41,328 nt of DNA, taken from the NCBI GenBank assembly GCA_019744975.1, contig JAIETP010000030.1, forward strand, positions 1 through 41,328, written 5' to 3'. Shown here one piece after another: positions 8,397 through 16,961 of this stretch (its first letter is position 1; every line of letters begins with the position of its first letter). The stretch is from Burkholderiales bacterium. Its GTDB lineage: Bacteria > Pseudomonadota > Gammaproteobacteria > Burkholderiales > SG8-41. The translations under genes were made by a program, and so were the position numbers. Under the pieces are notes generated by a model. The model ran no database searches and was not told the DNA's origin. It saw nothing but the letters and a program-made list of their open reading frames with translations.

Positions 8397-9352
8397 TTGG
8401 CTTTACGGAAGCGGTAGAACAGGTAAGCGTCGATGGCGACCATGCTGCCCAGCGCCAGCGGATAACCCCAGACCCACTTCAGTTCCGGCATCTGTTCAAA
8501 GTTCATGCCGTAGATGCCGGCGATCAATGTCGGCACGGCGACCAGCGCGGCGTAACCCGCGAGGCGTTTGGTGACTTCACTTTCCTGCAGCGTGATCAGC
8601 GACAGGTTGACCGAGATTGCGGTGGTCACCATGTCGCGCGCGGCATCGATGCTCTGATTGATGCGCACCAGGTGGTCGGACACGTCGCGATAATAATCGC
8701 CCAGTCCCGCGCAGATCTGCGGCACGCGCCCGCCGTAGAGCTTGCCGACGGCTTCGAGCAGCGGCGCGGTGGCGTGTTTCAGGGTCATCAGATCCTGCTT
8801 GATGCCGTAGAGGGCCTCGATATTGGCGCCGGGTGACTTGCCGGAAAAAATCTGTCCTTCGATGACTTCGAGCTGGGTTTCGATGCTGTCGAGGATCGGG
8901 AAATAGCGATCGACCACCGCGTCCATCAACGCATAAAGAATGTAACCGGTGCCGTGCTGCATCAGCTCCGGTTCGCGCTCACAGCGCGCGCGCACGTCCT
9001 GGAAATTGCGTTCACTGCGGCTGCGCACGGACAATACATAATTGTGCCCGACGAAAATGTCGACTTCGCCGACCCGCAGTTCATCGCCGTCGGGTTCGAT
9101 CATGTGCAGCACAAAAAACAGCGAGTCGCCGTATTCCTCGAACTTCGGCCGCTGGTGGCCGTGGCGTGCGTCTTCGATGGCCAGCGGATGCAGGTCGAAC
9201 TGTTCTTCCAGCTGATCGAGCTCGTGGGGCTCGGGATCACGCACGGCCACCCACAGGATGCAGTCATTGCGCGCGAGATAGGCGTGGATGTCCTCGCGCG
9301 CGACATCCGCGATTTTTTTGCCGTCCTTGTAGGCGACGCTGTTGACCAGCAT
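8387..9352 (-). CDS. corA: CorA-family magnesium/cobalt transporter
   Basis: A 321-residue CorA-type divalent cation channel of the inner membrane. The large N-terminal cytoplasmic domain is acidic and helical. Near the C-terminus, two membrane helices flank the invariant pore signature YGMNFEQMPEL (GMN at 282-284), with the second helix at WGYPLALGSMVAIDAYLFY. The C-terminus ends in a basic RFRKAKWL tail, as is usual. The ATG at 9352 is the natural start; the 57 bases to leuD allow a separate promoter. The flavoprotein gene overlaps its 3' end. Confidence 0.93.
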   Translation of the reverse strand: MLVNSVAYKDGKKIADVAREDIHAYLARNDCILWVAVRDPEPHELDQLEEQFDLHPLAIEDARHGHQRPKFEEYGDSLFFVLHMIEPDGDELRVGEVDIFVGHNYVLSVRSRSERNFQDVRARCEREPELMQHGTGYILYALMDAVVDRYFPILDSIETQLEVIEGQIFSGKSPGANIEALYGIKQDLMTLKHATAPLLEAVGKLYGGRVPQICAGLGDYYRDVSDHLVRINQSIDAARDMVTTAISVNLSLITLQESEVTKRLAGYAALVAVPTLIAGIYGMNFEQMPELKWVWGYPLALGSMVAIDAYLFYRFRKAKWL

Positions 9353-9409
9353 GGGTAATCCCTCTCGCCCCGATGATAACGCAGCAGGGGCGGCCTGGAC
9401 CGCCCGCGG

Positions 9410-10024
9410 TCAGGCCAGCCAGGGCCGTTCGGCGTGGTAGTTGTGCTCGAAAGATTCGATGCCCGGGAGTTGCTCCATCACCAGCCCAATGTCGTCGAGA
9501 CCCTTCAGCAGACGCTCCTTGTACACCGGGTCGATGGTGAAGGGGTGCGCGGTGCCCTCGGTGTCGGTGACGGTCTGCGCTGTCAGGTCGATGGACAGCG
9601 TGGCGCCCGGATTGGCCTGCAGCTGGTCACGCAGGCCGCGGCAGATTTCCTCGGGCAGGGTCACCGGCAGCATGCCGTTCTGCAGCTCATTGGCGTAATG
9701 AATGTCGCCGAAGGACGGCGCGATCACCGCGCGGATGCCGTAGTCGAGCAGGGCATAAACCGCGCCTTCGCGCGACGAGCCGCAGCCGAAATTGGCGCCG
9801 GCGACAATGATGCCGGCGCGGCGGAACGCGGGCTTGTTCAGCACAAAATCCGGTTTTTCCTGGCCGGTATTGTCGAAACGCACATCGTGGAACAGGTAAC
9901 CCTCGTACCCCGCCTTGTCGTTGCGCAGTTTGCGCAGGAAACGCACGGGAATGATGCGGTCGGTGTCGATGTTCGCCATGTCGATGGGTGCCGCGACGGC
10001 GGTGAGTGTGGTGAAAGGTTTCAT
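9410..10024 (-). CDS. leuD: 3-isopropylmalate dehydratase small subunit (LeuD family)
   Basis: A 204-residue aconitase-family swivel domain. NIDTDRIIPVRFLRKLR and GANFGCGSSREGAVYALLDYGIRAVIAPSFGDI are the family signatures; the GCGSSRE serine region closes the active site over the substrate. It pairs with LeuC four bases upstream to isomerise 2- and 3-isopropylmalate in leucine synthesis. No leuB or leuA is present, and the operon includes a gamma-glutamyltransferase, so the pair could be a paralogue hydrating another 2-alkylmalate. The family call is very sure; the leucine-pathway role is likely but unproven. Confidence 0.9.
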   Translation of the reverse strand: MKPFTTLTAVAAPIDMANIDTDRIIPVRFLRKLRNDKAGYEGYLFHDVRFDNTGQEKPDFVLNKPAFRRAGIIVAGANFGCGSSREGAVYALLDYGIRAVIAPSFGDIHYANELQNGMLPVTLPEEICRGLRDQLQANPGATLSIDLTAQTVTDTEGTAHPFTIDPVYKERLLKGLDDIGLVMEQLPGIESFEHNYHAERPWLA

Positions 10025-10027
10025 CGC

Positions 10028-11440
10028 TCAGGCCACTCCTGCCAGCAGTTTACGTACGTCGGTGACATGCCCGGTGATCATCGCCGCGGCGGCCATCGCC
10101 GGGCTCATCAGGTGGGTGCGCGCGCCCTTGCCTTGGCGGCCTTCGAAATTACGATTCGAGGTCGAAGCGCAGCGCAGGCCCGCGGGCACGGTGTCGCCGT
10201 TCATCGCCGCGCAGCTCGAACAGCCCGAAGCGCGCCATTCAACCCCCGCGTCGAGGAATACGCGGTGCAGGCCCTCGGCCTCGGCCTGCGCTTTTAATGC
10301 CGTTGAACCCGGCGACACCCAGGCCGGGATCATCGACTTGCGGCCCTTCAACACCGCGGCGGCGGCGCGCAGGTCTTCGATGCGGCCGTTGGTGCAGCTG
10401 CCGATGAAGGCACGGTCGATGCGGATGTCGGTCAGCGCCATGCCGGGCTTCAGGTCCATATAGGCCAGGGCCTGCAGGGCATGGGCGCGCTGATTCGGGT
10501 CACCCAAGGTATTCGGATCGGGAATGTGGCCGGAGACCGGCAGCGCTTCTTCGGGGCTGGTGCCCCAGGTCAGCATCGGTTCGAGTTGCGAGGCGTCGAG
10601 CGTGACTGTGCGGTCGAAACGTGCGCCGTCGTCAGAGGGCAGTGTGCGCCACTGCGCCAGTGCGCGGTCCCAGTTTTCGCCTTTGGGTGAATACGTGCGG
10701 CCATGCAGATATTCATACACCGCATCGTCTGGCGCGATCATGCCGGCGCGCCCGCCCGCTTCAATCGCCATGTTGCACACGGTCAGCCGGCCTTCGACGC
10801 TCAAGCCGCGGATCGCCGAACCGGCGAATTCGATGACATGCCCGGTGGCGCCTGCGGTGCCGATTTTGGCGATGATCGCCAGCACCACATCCTTGGCGGT
10901 GACCTGCGGGCCCAGTGTGCCGTTGACGAGCACCTGCAGCGTTTTCGGCCGTTTCAGCCACAGGCATTGTGTGGCGAGAATCTGTTTCAGTTGTGATGCG
11001 CCGGTGCCGAAGGCGTAGGCGCCCAGCGCGCCGTGTGTGGAGGTATGCGAGTCGCCGCAGGTGATGGTCAGCCCCGGTTGCGTGATGCCGAGTTCGGGGC
11101 CGATCACATGCACGATGCCCTGGCGTTCGTCGTCAATGCCGAAATGCGCGACCTGATTGACGCGGCAGTTTTCCTCAAGCAAACGGATCATGTGCCGTGC
11201 ATCGGCATCCTCGGCCGCATCAACGCCGCGTTCGCGGTTGACGGTGGGCACGTAGTGGTCGGCGACGGCAAAGGTCTGCCGCGGCTTGCGCACGGTGCGG
11301 CCTTCCTTGGCCAGCGCGCCGAAGGCATGGAATGAACCTTCATGGACAAAATTGCGGTCGATGTGCAGCAGCGCATCACCGCCCGGTTTTTCCATGATGA
11401 CGTGGCTGTTCCAGATCTTGTCAAACATTGTCAGTGCCAT
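10028..11440 (-). CDS. leuC: 3-isopropylmalate dehydratase large subunit (LeuC family)
   Basis: A 470-residue [4Fe-4S] aconitase-family hydrolyase. CGDSHTSTHGALGAYAFGTG, IGSCTNGRIEDLRAAA (C349) and SGCSSCAAMNGD (C407, C410) hold the three cluster cysteines and substrate residues. CASTSNRNFEGRQGKGARTHLMSPAMAAAAMITG is the conserved C-terminal block. Relative to the usual GSCTNSR and CSMCLAMN, this copy reads GSCTNGR and CSSCAAMN, which fits a somewhat diverged or paralogous enzyme. The ATG at 11440 has GAGGG upstream. It lies 15 bases after the gamma-glutamyltransferase gene and directly before leuD. Confidence 0.9.
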   Translation of the reverse strand: MALTMFDKIWNSHVIMEKPGGDALLHIDRNFVHEGSFHAFGALAKEGRTVRKPRQTFAVADHYVPTVNRERGVDAAEDADARHMIRLLEENCRVNQVAHFGIDDERQGIVHVIGPELGITQPGLTITCGDSHTSTHGALGAYAFGTGASQLKQILATQCLWLKRPKTLQVLVNGTLGPQVTAKDVVLAIIAKIGTAGATGHVIEFAGSAIRGLSVEGRLTVCNMAIEAGGRAGMIAPDDAVYEYLHGRTYSPKGENWDRALAQWRTLPSDDGARFDRTVTLDASQLEPMLTWGTSPEEALPVSGHIPDPNTLGDPNQRAHALQALAYMDLKPGMALTDIRIDRAFIGSCTNGRIEDLRAAAAVLKGRKSMIPAWVSPGSTALKAQAEAEGLHRVFLDAGVEWRASGCSSCAAMNGDTVPAGLRCASTSNRNFEGRQGKGARTHLMSPAMAAAAMITGHVTDVRKLLAGVA

Positions 11441-11455
11441 CTTGATGCCCTCATT

Positions 11456-13204
11456 TCAGCGTCCCTTGGCGATACCTTCCCGGCGCGGATCCGCGCCGCC
11501 CTGCCATCCCTTGCCTGCACGCATGATGCCGTGCAGGCCGCTGGTCATGTCGATGACCTGTACTTCATGCCCCATCGCGCCCAGCGGCGCGGTGAGTGTC
11601 TCGTAAGCGGTGCCGCGTTCGATTTCCGTCGGGCCGTTGCGGCTGCCGGTGTTAGGCAGTGCAATGGCCGCCTGGATATCCATATTCCAGTCCAGCGCCG
11701 CCACCAGCGTTTTTGCGACGTAATTGATGATTTGGCTGCCGCCGGGTGAGCCCACCACCAGATGCAGGTCGCCACTGCTGCGGAACACCAGCTTTGGCGC
11801 CATCGAGCTGCGCGGACGTTTGCCCGGGGCCACTGCATTGGCGGCCGGTCGGCCCGTTTCCAGTGGATTGAAATTGAAATCCGTGAGCTGGTTGTTGAGC
11901 AGGAACCCGCGCACCATCAAGCGGCTGCCGAAGGAATTTTCAATGGTCGTGGTCATCGACACGGCATTGCCGTCGCCATCGACGATGGCGATGTGGCTGG
12001 TGCCCGCGGCTTCGTCGACCGGATCGTCGGCGTAAACAAGCCGTGCGCCGGGCGGGGCGCCGGCTTCGGCGCGGCCCATCGCGCGTTCGGGGCGGATCAG
12101 CTGTGCCCGTGCCGCGAGATAAGCCGGGTCGAGCAGGCCGCGCACCGGCACATCGACAAAGCGGTCGTCGGCGACCCAGCGGTTGCGGTCGGCAAAGGCG
12201 AGACGGCCGGCTTCGGCGAACAGGTGGACGGCCAGCGCCGAACCCGGCGTCACGCTGGCCATGTCGCGATGCGACAACATGCCGAGCATCTGCAGTACGG
12301 CAATGCCGCCGGAGGATGAAGGCGGCATGCCGCAGATGCGGAATACGCGATAGGGCGCGCACAAGGGTTCCACTTCGCGCACCTGGTAGCCGGCGAGGTC
12401 GGCTTCCGTCAGCAGGCCGGGATTGAGCGGATGCCGGCGCACAGCATTGGCGATATCGCGGGCGATGTCACCGCGATAAAACGCATCGGCGCCACCGCCG
12501 GCCAGCGCGCGCAGGGTGCTCGCGAATTCCGGATTGCGCAGGATCGTGCCCACCGGTTTGGGCGTGCCGTCGGCGGTGAGGAAGTAGTCACGCGCCGCCG
12601 CATCATTGGCGATGGCGCGATCCCGCTGCAGCAACTCATGGAGGCGGGGTGACAGCGGGAAACCGTTTTCGGCGAGGGCAATCGCGGGTTCGAAGAGCTG
12701 CGCCCAGGGCAATTTGCCGTGGTGGCGGTGCGCGCGTTCGAGCAGGCGGGCGAGGCCCGGCGTACCCACTGCGCGGCCGCCGGCCACCACGTCGCGGAAT
12801 TGCATCGCGCGGCCCTCGCGCATGAACAGTTCCGCGGTGGCGGCAGCGGGTGCTGTTTCGCGGCCGTCGTAAGCGCGCATGTTGCGGTTGCCGGCGTCGT
12901 AAACCATCAGGAATGCGCCGCCGCCGAGGCCCGAGGCGTGCGGTTCGACGAGGTTCAGCACCAACTGCACGGCGATCATCGCATCAACGGCATTGCCGCC
13001 GGCGTCGAGGATTTGCAGGCCGGCATTCACTGCCAGCGGGTGCGCTGCCGCGACCATGTGACGCTGCGCATGGGCGAGTTGCTTTTCGCTGCGGCCGCTC
13101 GCCGTTTCGGGTTGCGCGGGGCGATCGGTCTGCGCCTGCAGCGGCGGGCACAGTGCTGCCCACAGGCCGGCGATGAGGCAAAGCCGGCGCACGGTAATGC
13201 TCAT
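11456..13204 (-). CDS. ggt: Gamma-glutamyltransferase, periplasmic
   Basis: A 582-residue Ntn-hydrolase precursor with a signal peptide ending near LQAQ (residue 25). It would be autocatalytically cut before T402 (AAGTSHIAIVDGDGNAVSMTTT), the N-terminal nucleophile of the small subunit. The large subunit carries AYDGRETAPAAA (R115, binds the gamma-glutamyl carboxylate), and the small subunit carries GSPGGSQIINYV (oxyanion Gly-Gly). Enzymes of this type hydrolyse or transfer the gamma-glutamyl group of glutathione or related amides. The ATG at 13204 is chosen because the signal peptide begins there; an upstream extension to 13234 lacks support. It is first in a minus-strand unit with leuC and leuD. 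Confidence 0.9.
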   Translation of the reverse strand: MSITVRRLCLIAGLWAALCPPLQAQTDRPAQPETASGRSEKQLAHAQRHMVAAAHPLAVNAGLQILDAGGNAVDAMIAVQLVLNLVEPHASGLGGGAFLMVYDAGNRNMRAYDGRETAPAAATAELFMREGRAMQFRDVVAGGRAVGTPGLARLLERAHRHHGKLPWAQLFEPAIALAENGFPLSPRLHELLQRDRAIANDAAARDYFLTADGTPKPVGTILRNPEFASTLRALAGGGADAFYRGDIARDIANAVRRHPLNPGLLTEADLAGYQVREVEPLCAPYRVFRICGMPPSSSGGIAVLQMLGMLSHRDMASVTPGSALAVHLFAEAGRLAFADRNRWVADDRFVDVPVRGLLDPAYLAARAQLIRPERAMGRAEAGAPPGARLVYADDPVDEAAGTSHIAIVDGDGNAVSMTTTIENSFGSRLMVRGFLLNNQLTDFNFNPLETGRPAANAVAPGKRPRSSMAPKLVFRSSGDLHLVVGSPGGSQIINYVAKTLVAALDWNMDIQAAIALPNTGSRNGPTEIERGTAYETLTAPLGAMGHEVQVIDMTSGLHGIMRAGKGWQGGADPRREGIAKGR

Positions 13205-13248
13205 TTCATATCGCAGGTTTTGCCCGGAGCGCACTGGCGTATATACTG

Positions 13249-13275
13249 TAAATATCTGTTTTTATTGATTATTTC
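13249..13275 (+). repeat. A/T-rich boundary element, copy 3
   Basis: TAAATATCTG followed by TTTTTATTGATTATTTC lies in the gap between TctC 3 and ggt and touches the TctC 3 stop codon. Read on the minus strand it lies just upstream of ggt and includes TTTACA, so a promoter role for ggt is possible. Confidence 0.65.
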
Positions 13276-14242
13276 AGTCGGAGCGGATATTGGCAGTGGT
13301 GACCACTTTTTGCCATTTTGCGTAGTCCTGACGGATATATTCACCGAACTCTGCGGGCGAGTTGCCCAGCGTGGTCGCACCCAGGGCGGCAAAACGATCA
13401 CGAATCACCTGCTGTGCGGTGACTTTTACGATGGCCGCGTGTACCTGGTCGATGATTGCGGCAGGTGTTCCCGCCGGCGCGAGCAGGCCGGTGATGGTCG
13501 TCGCGTCAAATCCCTTCAGGCCCTGCTCGGCGAGTGTGGGCACATTGGGCAGCAGCGGCGCGCGTTTGTCGGTGGTGACGGCAAGCGCGCGGATGCGGCC
13601 CGACTGGATATAAGCCATCGATGCGGTGAGCTGGTCGACATGCGAGTCGACCTGGCCGCCAAGCAGATCGGTCAATGCCGGGCCGCTGCCTTTATACGGC
13701 ACACCCGTCATACGTATGCCGGCGCTGATCTGGATCAATTCGCCGACCAGGTGGTTGGACGTCCCGGTGCCCGCAGTGGCCATGGTCATCCGGCCCGGTT
13801 TGCTTTTGACCAGCGCGATGAACTCCTTCATGTTTTTTGCGGGTACCGAAGGATGCAGCACCAGCACGAAGGGCACGTTGCTGATGCCCGAGATCGCGGC
13901 GAAATCCTTCACCGGATTGAAACGCGGCTTGGTGAACACATTGGGCGCCACGCTGTACACCGAGTTTGACGCCATCAGCAGCGTGTAACCGTCGGCCGGG
14001 GCTTTGGCGACCACTTCACCGCCGATCATGCCGCCGGCGCCGGGCCGGTTGTCGACGATGATCTGCTGCTTCCACAACTCGGTGAGTCCCGGCGCGATCG
14101 CGCGGGCATTGATGTCGACGTTGCCGCCGGGCGCGAAGGGCACCACGATACGCACCGGTTTGACCGGATAAGTCTGTGACCAGGCGGCATTGCCGGACGC
14201 TGCCAGAACGATGGCTGCCGCAAAACGGATAAACAGTTTCAT
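13274..14242 (-). CDS. TctC/Bug-family periplasmic solute-binding protein (3)
   Basis: A 322-residue protein with signal peptide MKLFIRFAAAIVLAASGNAAWSQ, then YPVKPVRIVVPFAPGGNVDINAR and VDNRPGAGGMIGGEVVA, the Bug ligand-loop signatures with the Asp that contacts the ligand's amide or carboxylate. TAGTGTSNHLVGELIQ and GVPYKGSGPALTDLLGGQVDS follow. The ATG at 14242 has GGGAGG upstream; the longer frame to 14272 is rejected because it precedes the signal peptide. It is closest to TctC 4 in this window (both PPGGNVD-like and DLLGGQVDS/ELLGGQVET), suggesting duplication. It lies 48 bases after the cupin gene. Confidence 0.9.
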   Translation of the reverse strand: MKLFIRFAAAIVLAASGNAAWSQTYPVKPVRIVVPFAPGGNVDINARAIAPGLTELWKQQIIVDNRPGAGGMIGGEVVAKAPADGYTLLMASNSVYSVAPNVFTKPRFNPVKDFAAISGISNVPFVLVLHPSVPAKNMKEFIALVKSKPGRMTMATAGTGTSNHLVGELIQISAGIRMTGVPYKGSGPALTDLLGGQVDSHVDQLTASMAYIQSGRIRALAVTTDKRAPLLPNVPTLAEQGLKGFDATTITGLLAPAGTPAAIIDQVHAAIVKVTAQQVIRDRFAALGATTLGNSPAEFGEYIRQDYAKWQKVVTTANIRSD

Positions 14243-14290
14243 TTTGTTTTCCTCCCTGATGGTGTGCGGCATCTTACACCGTGGTTCCGG

Positions 14291-14959
14291 CTACTTCGGC
14301 AGGTCGACCGGGGTGTCGATGAACACCTGATATTTCTGGTTCTTGGGTTTGTTCAGGTCGTCGGCGTTGACATAACGAATCGATGATTTGCCGAGCAATT
14401 CGCGGGGCAGGATCATCACGCGCGCGAATGCCGAGGCGGTGTCTTTCGCGGTCGCGGCATAAACCGGATCGGGTCCCGCTTCGAACCACGGCTCGAGCGG
14501 CGCGTAATGATGCACCGTGCCCTGGGTGTGGATGTCGATGCCGCCGGACAGCAGGCAGCGGATGCCGCCGCCCTGATGCGTGTGGGTCAGTGCTTCGCCG
14601 CCGGGAGGGAAATCCACGCGGTCGCCGCGCAGCAGCCAGGGCCGGGCCGGGTCGAGCGCCATCGCGGCTTCGAGCAGCAGCACACTGCTGACGCCGCTGC
14701 CGCCGGCAAGGGCAGGCGCCGTGGCAGGGGTGGTCAGTTCCCAGCGCAGCAGGGTCGTGGCGAGGTGGCCGCCTTTGAGTTGCAGGTCCTTGCGACTGGT
14801 GTATGCGCTGTTGGCGCCGAGCGTGGCGTCAAGATGATCGCCGCCGATGCGTAATCCGCCCGCCACTACATAAATTGCCCGCAGCGCATTGTCCGCCGGC
14901 AGTGCGATGGCGGATTGCGGCGCGACCTCGTCGCGGTACAGGCGTAGTACGTGGTTCAT
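14291..14959 (-). CDS. Cupin-domain protein
   Basis: A 222-residue protein with two beta-rich halves. The second contains a cupin core: ALTHTHQGGGIRCLLSGGIDI, with His residues that could bind a metal. The N-terminal half (RAIYVVAGGLRIGG...AYTSRKDLQLKGG) looks like a degenerate second cupin. Its ATG overlaps the stop codon of the upstream lyase gene (ATGA at 14956-14959), so it is translationally coupled and probably works on the same substrate or product as the lyase. Cupins in such operons are often isomerases, dioxygenases or decarboxylase helpers; which applies here cannot be told. Confidence 0.75.
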   Translation of the reverse strand: MNHVLRLYRDEVAPQSAIALPADNALRAIYVVAGGLRIGGDHLDATLGANSAYTSRKDLQLKGGHLATTLLRWELTTPATAPALAGGSGVSSVLLLEAAMALDPARPWLLRGDRVDFPPGGEALTHTHQGGGIRCLLSGGIDIHTQGTVHHYAPLEPWFEAGPDPVYAATAKDTASAFARVMILPRELLGKSSIRYVNADDLNKPKNQKYQVFIDTPVDLPK

Positions 14960-15861
14960 AGGGCGGCGCGCTGGTCTTCGGGCAGGCCGTAGAGTTTTTC
15001 CAGTTCCTGGATTTCGGGCAGGCCGGCGATGTCGGTGAACTGTTTGAAGTTCGCCACTTTTTCGCGCATGTGCGCAATCGATCCGGTTTTTTTCAGTTCG
15101 CGCAGCAGGTTCTGCATCGCCGGGATCGCCGCGAGCATGATCCAGTTCGGATAAATCGCAATCTTGAAACCGAGTTTGCCCAGTTCATCGGCGGGCAGGT
15201 CCGGCGTCTTGCCGCTCGAGGCCATGTTGTAGAGCAGCGGCACACCCTTGAAACGTTTCGACACGACCTCAACCTGCTCGCGACCGACCGGGGCTTCGAT
15301 GAACAACACGTCGGCCCCCGCTTCGCGATAACGTTCGCCGCGTTCCAGCGCGGCATCCATGCCTTCGACGGCGATGGCATCGGTGCGGGTGATGATCACA
15401 AAATCGTCATCGCGCCGTGCGTCGCAGGCGGCCTTGATCTTGGCGACCATTTCCGCGGTCGGGATCACGCGTTTGCCGGCGAGGTGGCCGCAGCGTTTGG
15501 GCCAGGCCTGGTCTTCGAGATGCACGCCGGCGACCCCGGCTTTTTCGTAATCGCGGATGGTGCGCCGGGTGTTAATCGGATTGCCGTAACCGGTGTCGGC
15601 ATCGGCGATCACCGGCAGTCCCGAGGCGTCGGCGATGCGGCCGGCGTTGTCGATCATCTCATTGGCGGTCAGCAGGCCGACGTCAGGCATGCCGAGCCGC
15701 GTCAGGCTGGTGCCGAAACCGGTCATGTACACCGCTTCGAAACCTTCCATTTTCACCATGCGCGCGGCGAAGGCGTCGGCGACGCCGGGCACGACCAGGC
15801 AGCCGGATCGTGCCAGCAGGGCGCGCATGCGGGTGGTGAGGCGCTCATTGTTTTTGGTCAT
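14956..15861 (-). CDS. Isocitrate lyase/PEP mutase-family C-C lyase
   Basis: A 301-residue TIM-barrel enzyme of the isocitrate lyase/phosphoenolpyruvate mutase superfamily. VYMTGFGTS forms the substrate loop. IADADTGYGN carries the Mg2+-binding acidic residues (D87, D89). HLEDQAWPKRCGHLAGK carries E116 and the C124 of the K-[KR]-C-G-H lyase signature, which marks C-C bond lyases (methylisocitrate, dimethylmalate or oxaloacetate types) rather than phosphonomutases. The ATG at 15861 is chosen by homology; the frame to 15936 overlaps TctC 4. It is coupled to a cupin gene and sits between two TctC genes, near MmgE/PrpD and LeuCD-type hydratases. The exact 2-alkylmalate-type substrate is unknown. 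Confidence 0.85.
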   Translation of the reverse strand: MTKNNERLTTRMRALLARSGCLVVPGVADAFAARMVKMEGFEAVYMTGFGTSLTRLGMPDVGLLTANEMIDNAGRIADASGLPVIADADTGYGNPINTRRTIRDYEKAGVAGVHLEDQAWPKRCGHLAGKRVIPTAEMVAKIKAACDARRDDDFVIITRTDAIAVEGMDAALERGERYREAGADVLFIEAPVGREQVEVVSKRFKGVPLLYNMASSGKTPDLPADELGKLGFKIAIYPNWIMLAAIPAMQNLLRELKKTGSIAHMREKVANFKQFTDIAGLPEIQELEKLYGLPEDQRAAL

Positions 15862-15893
15862 CTGATCGTCCGGTGATAAGTGATGCGGGTCGT

Positions 15894-16871
15894 TTATTCG
15901 AACTTGAGGTCGAGCTTTTTCACCAGCGCCCGCCACTGCGCCAGTTCATCACGGATACGCGTGCTGAATTCTTCCGGTGAACTGGCACCCGGGTTGGCAC
16001 CGAGGCCGCGGAAACGTTCGGCCACCGCGTTGTTATCCATCACCTTGCGCACCGCGGCATTTAATTTGGCCACCACCGGTTTCGGCGTGCCTGCCGGCGC
16101 CAGCAGGCCGAGCAGCGTCGAGGCCTGGAAACCCTTGTAGCCGAGCTCATCCAGCGTCGGCACATTGGGCAGAGCCACGGCGCGCTGTGCCGTGGTTACG
16201 GCCAGCACTTTCAGCCGGCCGTCCTTGACGTAGCCGATCGACGCCGCAAGCTGGTCGACCATGGTCTCGACCTGGCCGCCGAGCAGCTCCGACAATGCCG
16301 GGCCGCTGCCTTTGTAAGGCACGTGCAGCACCCTGACGCCGGCCATCTGCGCAAACAGTTCGATCGCAAAATGATTGGTGGTGCCGGCGCCGGCCGAGGC
16401 CATGGTCACCTTGCCCGGCCGCGATTTCGCCGCGGCAATCACGTCGGTGACCGAGTTGAAACCGGATTTCGGACTGGCCAGCAGAACCAGCGGCACGGCC
16501 TGCACCGTGGAGATCGGCGCAAAATCTTTCAGTGAATCGTAAGGCAGGTTTTTGAATATCACCGGATTCACCGACAGCGGGCCGCTGGAGCCGACCAGCA
16601 GCGTATGGCCATCGGGCGTGGACTTGGCCACCAGTGAGGCACCGAGGTTGCCGCCGGCGCCGGGCCGGTTGTCAACCACCACTGATTGCCCGAGTACCTC
16701 CGCCAGCGGCGGGGCGATGATGCGCGCGGAAATGTCGACATTGCCGCCGGGCGCGTAGGGCACGACGATGCGGATCGGGCGGTTCGGGAACTGCTCCGCG
16801 GCGCCGACCGGCGCCGCTGTTGTGGCAAACCCGATTGCGGCAAACACCAGCATGATCGTTATTTTTTTCAT
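15894..16871 (-). CDS. TctC/Bug-family periplasmic solute-binding protein (4)
   Basis: A 325-residue protein with signal peptide MKKITIMLVFAAIGFATTAAPVGAA, then FPNRPIRIVVPYAPGGNVDISAR and VDNRPGAGGNLGASLVAK. GAGTTNHFAIELFAQMAG and HVPYKGSGPALSELLGGQVET are family blocks. GGAG precedes the ATG. It lies 32 bases upstream of the lyase gene and downstream of the MmgE/PrpD gene, so it probably captures the acid that those enzymes degrade. The ligand is unknown. Confidence 0.9.
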   Translation of the reverse strand: MKKITIMLVFAAIGFATTAAPVGAAEQFPNRPIRIVVPYAPGGNVDISARIIAPPLAEVLGQSVVVDNRPGAGGNLGASLVAKSTPDGHTLLVGSSGPLSVNPVIFKNLPYDSLKDFAPISTVQAVPLVLLASPKSGFNSVTDVIAAAKSRPGKVTMASAGAGTTNHFAIELFAQMAGVRVLHVPYKGSGPALSELLGGQVETMVDQLAASIGYVKDGRLKVLAVTTAQRAVALPNVPTLDELGYKGFQASTLLGLLAPAGTPKPVVAKLNAAVRKVMDNNAVAERFRGLGANPGASSPEEFSTRIRDELAQWRALVKKLDLKFE

Positions 16872-16903
16872 GCGACTCCTCCGGTGGTGCGTTTTTAAGT
16901 GCA

Positions 16904-16959
16904 GCTCATCTTGTGTGATTCATTTTATGTGGCTCATTTTGCGCGGCTCATTTTGTGCC
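16904..16959. repeat. Four 14-bp tandem repeats between MmgE/PrpD 1 and TctC 4
   Basis: Consecutive units GCTCATCTTGTGTG, ATTCATTTTATGTG, GCTCATTTTGCGCG and GCTCATTTTGTGCC, then a partial fifth (GCTCAGCC) that contains the MmgE/PrpD stop codon. They occupy most of the 90-base gap. Slippage or repeated regulator sites are both possible. Confidence 0.75.
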
Positions 16960-16961
16960 GC

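Noticed and set aside
16904-16959. Possible CRISPR array
   Set aside because: The 14-bp units are contiguous with no spacers, so this is a tandem repeat. The same applies to 5877-5940.
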